The position numbers and the translations under genes were made by a program. A stretch of DNA of 6,324 nucleotides from Clostridia bacterium (GTDB lineage Bacteria; Bacillota; Clostridia; Oscillospirales; Butyricicoccaceae). Position 1 is the stretch's first letter; each line of letters begins with the position of its first letter. The notes beneath the pieces were generated by a model. The model had not been told where the DNA came from. It saw only the letters and a list, made by a program, of their open reading frames with translations, and did no database searches. The stretch covers positions 1-6,324 of the forward strand of contig JAFYNW010000033.1 in NCBI GenBank assembly GCA_017547995.1, read 5' to 3'. Of the stretch, positions 4,978-6,324 are shown in pieces.

Positions 4978-6324
4978 ATGAAAAGATTTATATCCGGTCT
5001 TATCGTATTTGCTATGATTCTGGCATTCGTGCCTATGATTGCAAACGCGGCATCGACCAACTATACAGCCGCCTATCAGACTGTCAAGGCGACAGGCATC
5101 ATGGTGGGTGACGAAAGCGGCAATATGAAGCTTGAAAACAACGTCACACGCTCTGAATTTGCCAAGATGATGGTTGCGGCAAGCAAATATAAGGACACAA
5201 TCGGCGAGGGAAGTAATATCTCTCCATTCAAGGACGTCAAGTACACACACTGGGCGGCTGAATATATCAAGACAGCCACAAACGCAGGCTGGTTTATCGG
5301 CTTCACAGACGGCACGTTCCGTCCTGACAACAATATCACTATCGAAGAAGCGGCTACAGCCACAATCCGTCTCCTTGGCTACGAAGCATCAGACCTTTCA
5401 GGCTCATTCCCTTATGCTCAGCTTGCAAAGTTCTCCTCGCTCGGCTTAAAGGACGGCATCACAAAGGAAAGAGGACAGAAAATCACACGCGAAGACTGTA
5501 TGTACCTCTTCTATAACCTTCTCACAGCAGACACAAAGAGCGGTCAGGTCTATGGTCAGACTCTTGGCTATTCCCTCAATTCTGCAGGTGAAATCGATTA
5601 CAGCGCTCTCGTAAGCAAAAATATGAAGGGCCCTTACGTCACAGAAAGCTCAAGCCTTTCTCTTCCATTCTCGGGCAATAACGTCGAAGTATACCGCAAC
5701 GGCAAGGCTGTATCCCTCAGCGAAATTATGCCTTACGACGTATACTACTATAACGCAGGTATGCGTACAGTGTGGGCATTCTCCAATAAGGTGACAGGTA
5801 CTTATACAGTCGCATCCCCATCCAAGACAAGTCCATCCTCCATCACAGTTGCAGGCACAAGCTATTCTCTCGGCTCAAGTGCAGCCTCCTATAAGGTCTC
5901 CACAATGGGTCAGTTTGCTTATGGCGATACAGTGACGCTCCTTCTCGGTATGGACGGCTCTGTTGTAGACGTTGTATCCCCTGAAAAGCTCAATGCTACA
6001 GAATACGGCGTAGTCATCGCAACAGGCTCACAGAGCTACACAGACGCTCTCGGCTTTACTCAGTCCTCCAAGACTGCAACTGTTGTATGTGCTGACGGCA
6101 TCGAAAGAACGTACAACGTATCTTCCACGTACGAGGTTGGCGCGCTTCTCAAGGCAATCTATACAAACGGCAAGCTTACAGTTTCCAAGGTTTCCGACAA
6201 GGGCATTTCGGGCACAGTTAACGATGATGCAACAAAAATCGGCAAGTATACTCTCGCTGATGACGTGCAGATGATTGACGTGACTGCATCCGGCACTTAC
6301 GCTGTCGTATATCCTCAGCGCATC
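4978..6324 (+). CDS. Secreted S-layer homology (SLH) domain protein, N-terminal 449 aa (3' truncated)
   Basis: The frame is open from ATG 4978 to the window edge. GGAGGA (4965-4970) lies 7 bases before the start. Residues 1-24 are a Sec signal peptide (MKR, hydrophobic core, likely cleavage after ANA, 22-24). Three SLH repeats follow. SLH1 (about 30-70) lacks the usual FxDV opening and has TRSE at 57-60, the counterpart of the TRAE motif. SLH2 (about 82-135) is canonical, with FKDVKYTHWAAEYI and GFTDGTFRPDNNIT. SLH3 (about 144-182) is divergent, ending in TRED (170-173). Three such repeats typically bind secondary cell-wall polymer and anchor the protein on the surface. Residues about 215-449 are rich in Ser, Thr, Val and Tyr, look beta-stranded, and match no domain I recognise. 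The C-terminal part, which may carry the effector function, is outside the window. The gene probably has its own promoter, separate from the transporter operon. Confidence 0.9.
   Translation, partial: MKRFISGLIVFAMILAFVPMIANAASTNYTAAYQTVKATGIMVGDESGNMKLENNVTRSEFAKMMVAASKYKDTIGEGSNISPFKDVKYTHWAAEYIKTATNAGWFIGFTDGTFRPDNNITIEEAATATIRLLGYEASDLSGSFPYAQLAKFSSLGLKDGITKERGQKITREDCMYLFYNLLTADTKSGQVYGQTLGYSLNSAGEIDYSALVSKNMKGPYVTESSSLSLPFSGNNVEVYRNGKAVSLSEIMPYDVYYYNAGMRTVWAFSNKVTGTYTVASPSKTSPSSITVAGTSYSLGSSAASYKVSTMGQFAYGDTVTLLLGMDGSVVDVVSPEKLNATEYGVVIATGSQSYTDALGFTQSSKTATVVCADGIERTYNVSSTYEVGALLKAIYTNGKLTVSKVSDKGISGTVNDDATKIGKYTLADDVQMIDVTASGTYAVVYPQRI

Noticed and set aside
4906..5250. 114-codon minus-strand frame across the SLH gene start
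   Set aside because: It covers the SLH promoter, leader and signal peptide region, its protein has no recognisable features, and it is explained by the reverse complement of a real gene.
5174..5449. 91-codon + strand frame inside the SLH gene
   Set aside because: It is an out-of-frame overlap with the signal-peptide plus SLH reading frame, which stays open from 4978 to 6324 without any frameshift.

Overview
The window most likely comes from a gut-type Clostridia genome (Oscillospiraceae/Ruminococcaceae-like). This is inferred from four things: a stand-alone TSCPD protein of the TIGR03905 type, an S-layer-homology (SLH) surface protein, strong GGAGG-type Shine-Dalgarno sites at moderate GC content, and a two-hairpin intergenic repeat that resembles dispersed repeats I recall from that group. 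Every gene lies on the + strand. I see no tRNA, rRNA, CRISPR array, transposase or phage gene.

Layout. Bases 2-583 are the C-terminal 193 residues of a fold-type III PLP enzyme of the D-threonine aldolase / D-serine dehydratase (DSD1) family. A hairpin and a near-consensus extended -10 promoter (623-651) follow. They lead into a small four-cysteine TSCPD protein (691-951), which is closed by a clear intrinsic terminator (959-988). A 154-base intergenic region then carries nested inverted repeats (990-1045) and a possible promoter. It precedes a tight three-gene operon: a membrane-fusion/adaptor protein (1106-2911), a MacB/LolD-type ABC ATPase (2908-3636) and a MacB-type FtsX-fold permease (3636-4826). 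The genes overlap by 4 and 1 bases, and a strong Shine-Dalgarno sequence sits inside the end of each upstream gene. This predicts translational coupling and balanced production of one complex.

After the operon, 151 non-coding bases hold the two-hairpin repeat (4841-4886), a candidate promoter (4910-4939) and a short hairpin (4941-4956). Then comes the start of a secreted SLH-domain protein (4978 to the window end, 449 residues, open at the 3' end).

How the genes work together. The three transporter genes resemble the split MacAB-like systems of Firmicutes (B. subtilis YknXYZ type). The ATPase and permease form the mechanotransmission-type engine, and the adaptor is anchored by one N-terminal helix and acts outside the membrane. 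The substrate cannot be read from the sequence. The adaptor is the most unusual gene: it appears to carry two successive lipoyl/hairpin/beta-barrel modules and ends in a Gly-Pro-Ser-Phe repeat tail. The flanking genes appear to be separate transcription units. I found no convincing evidence of a wholly new system. The points worth a second look are the adaptor architecture, the tail that also encodes the next gene's ribosome binding site, the nested operator-like repeats, and the dispersed repeat with the leader hairpin before the SLH gene.
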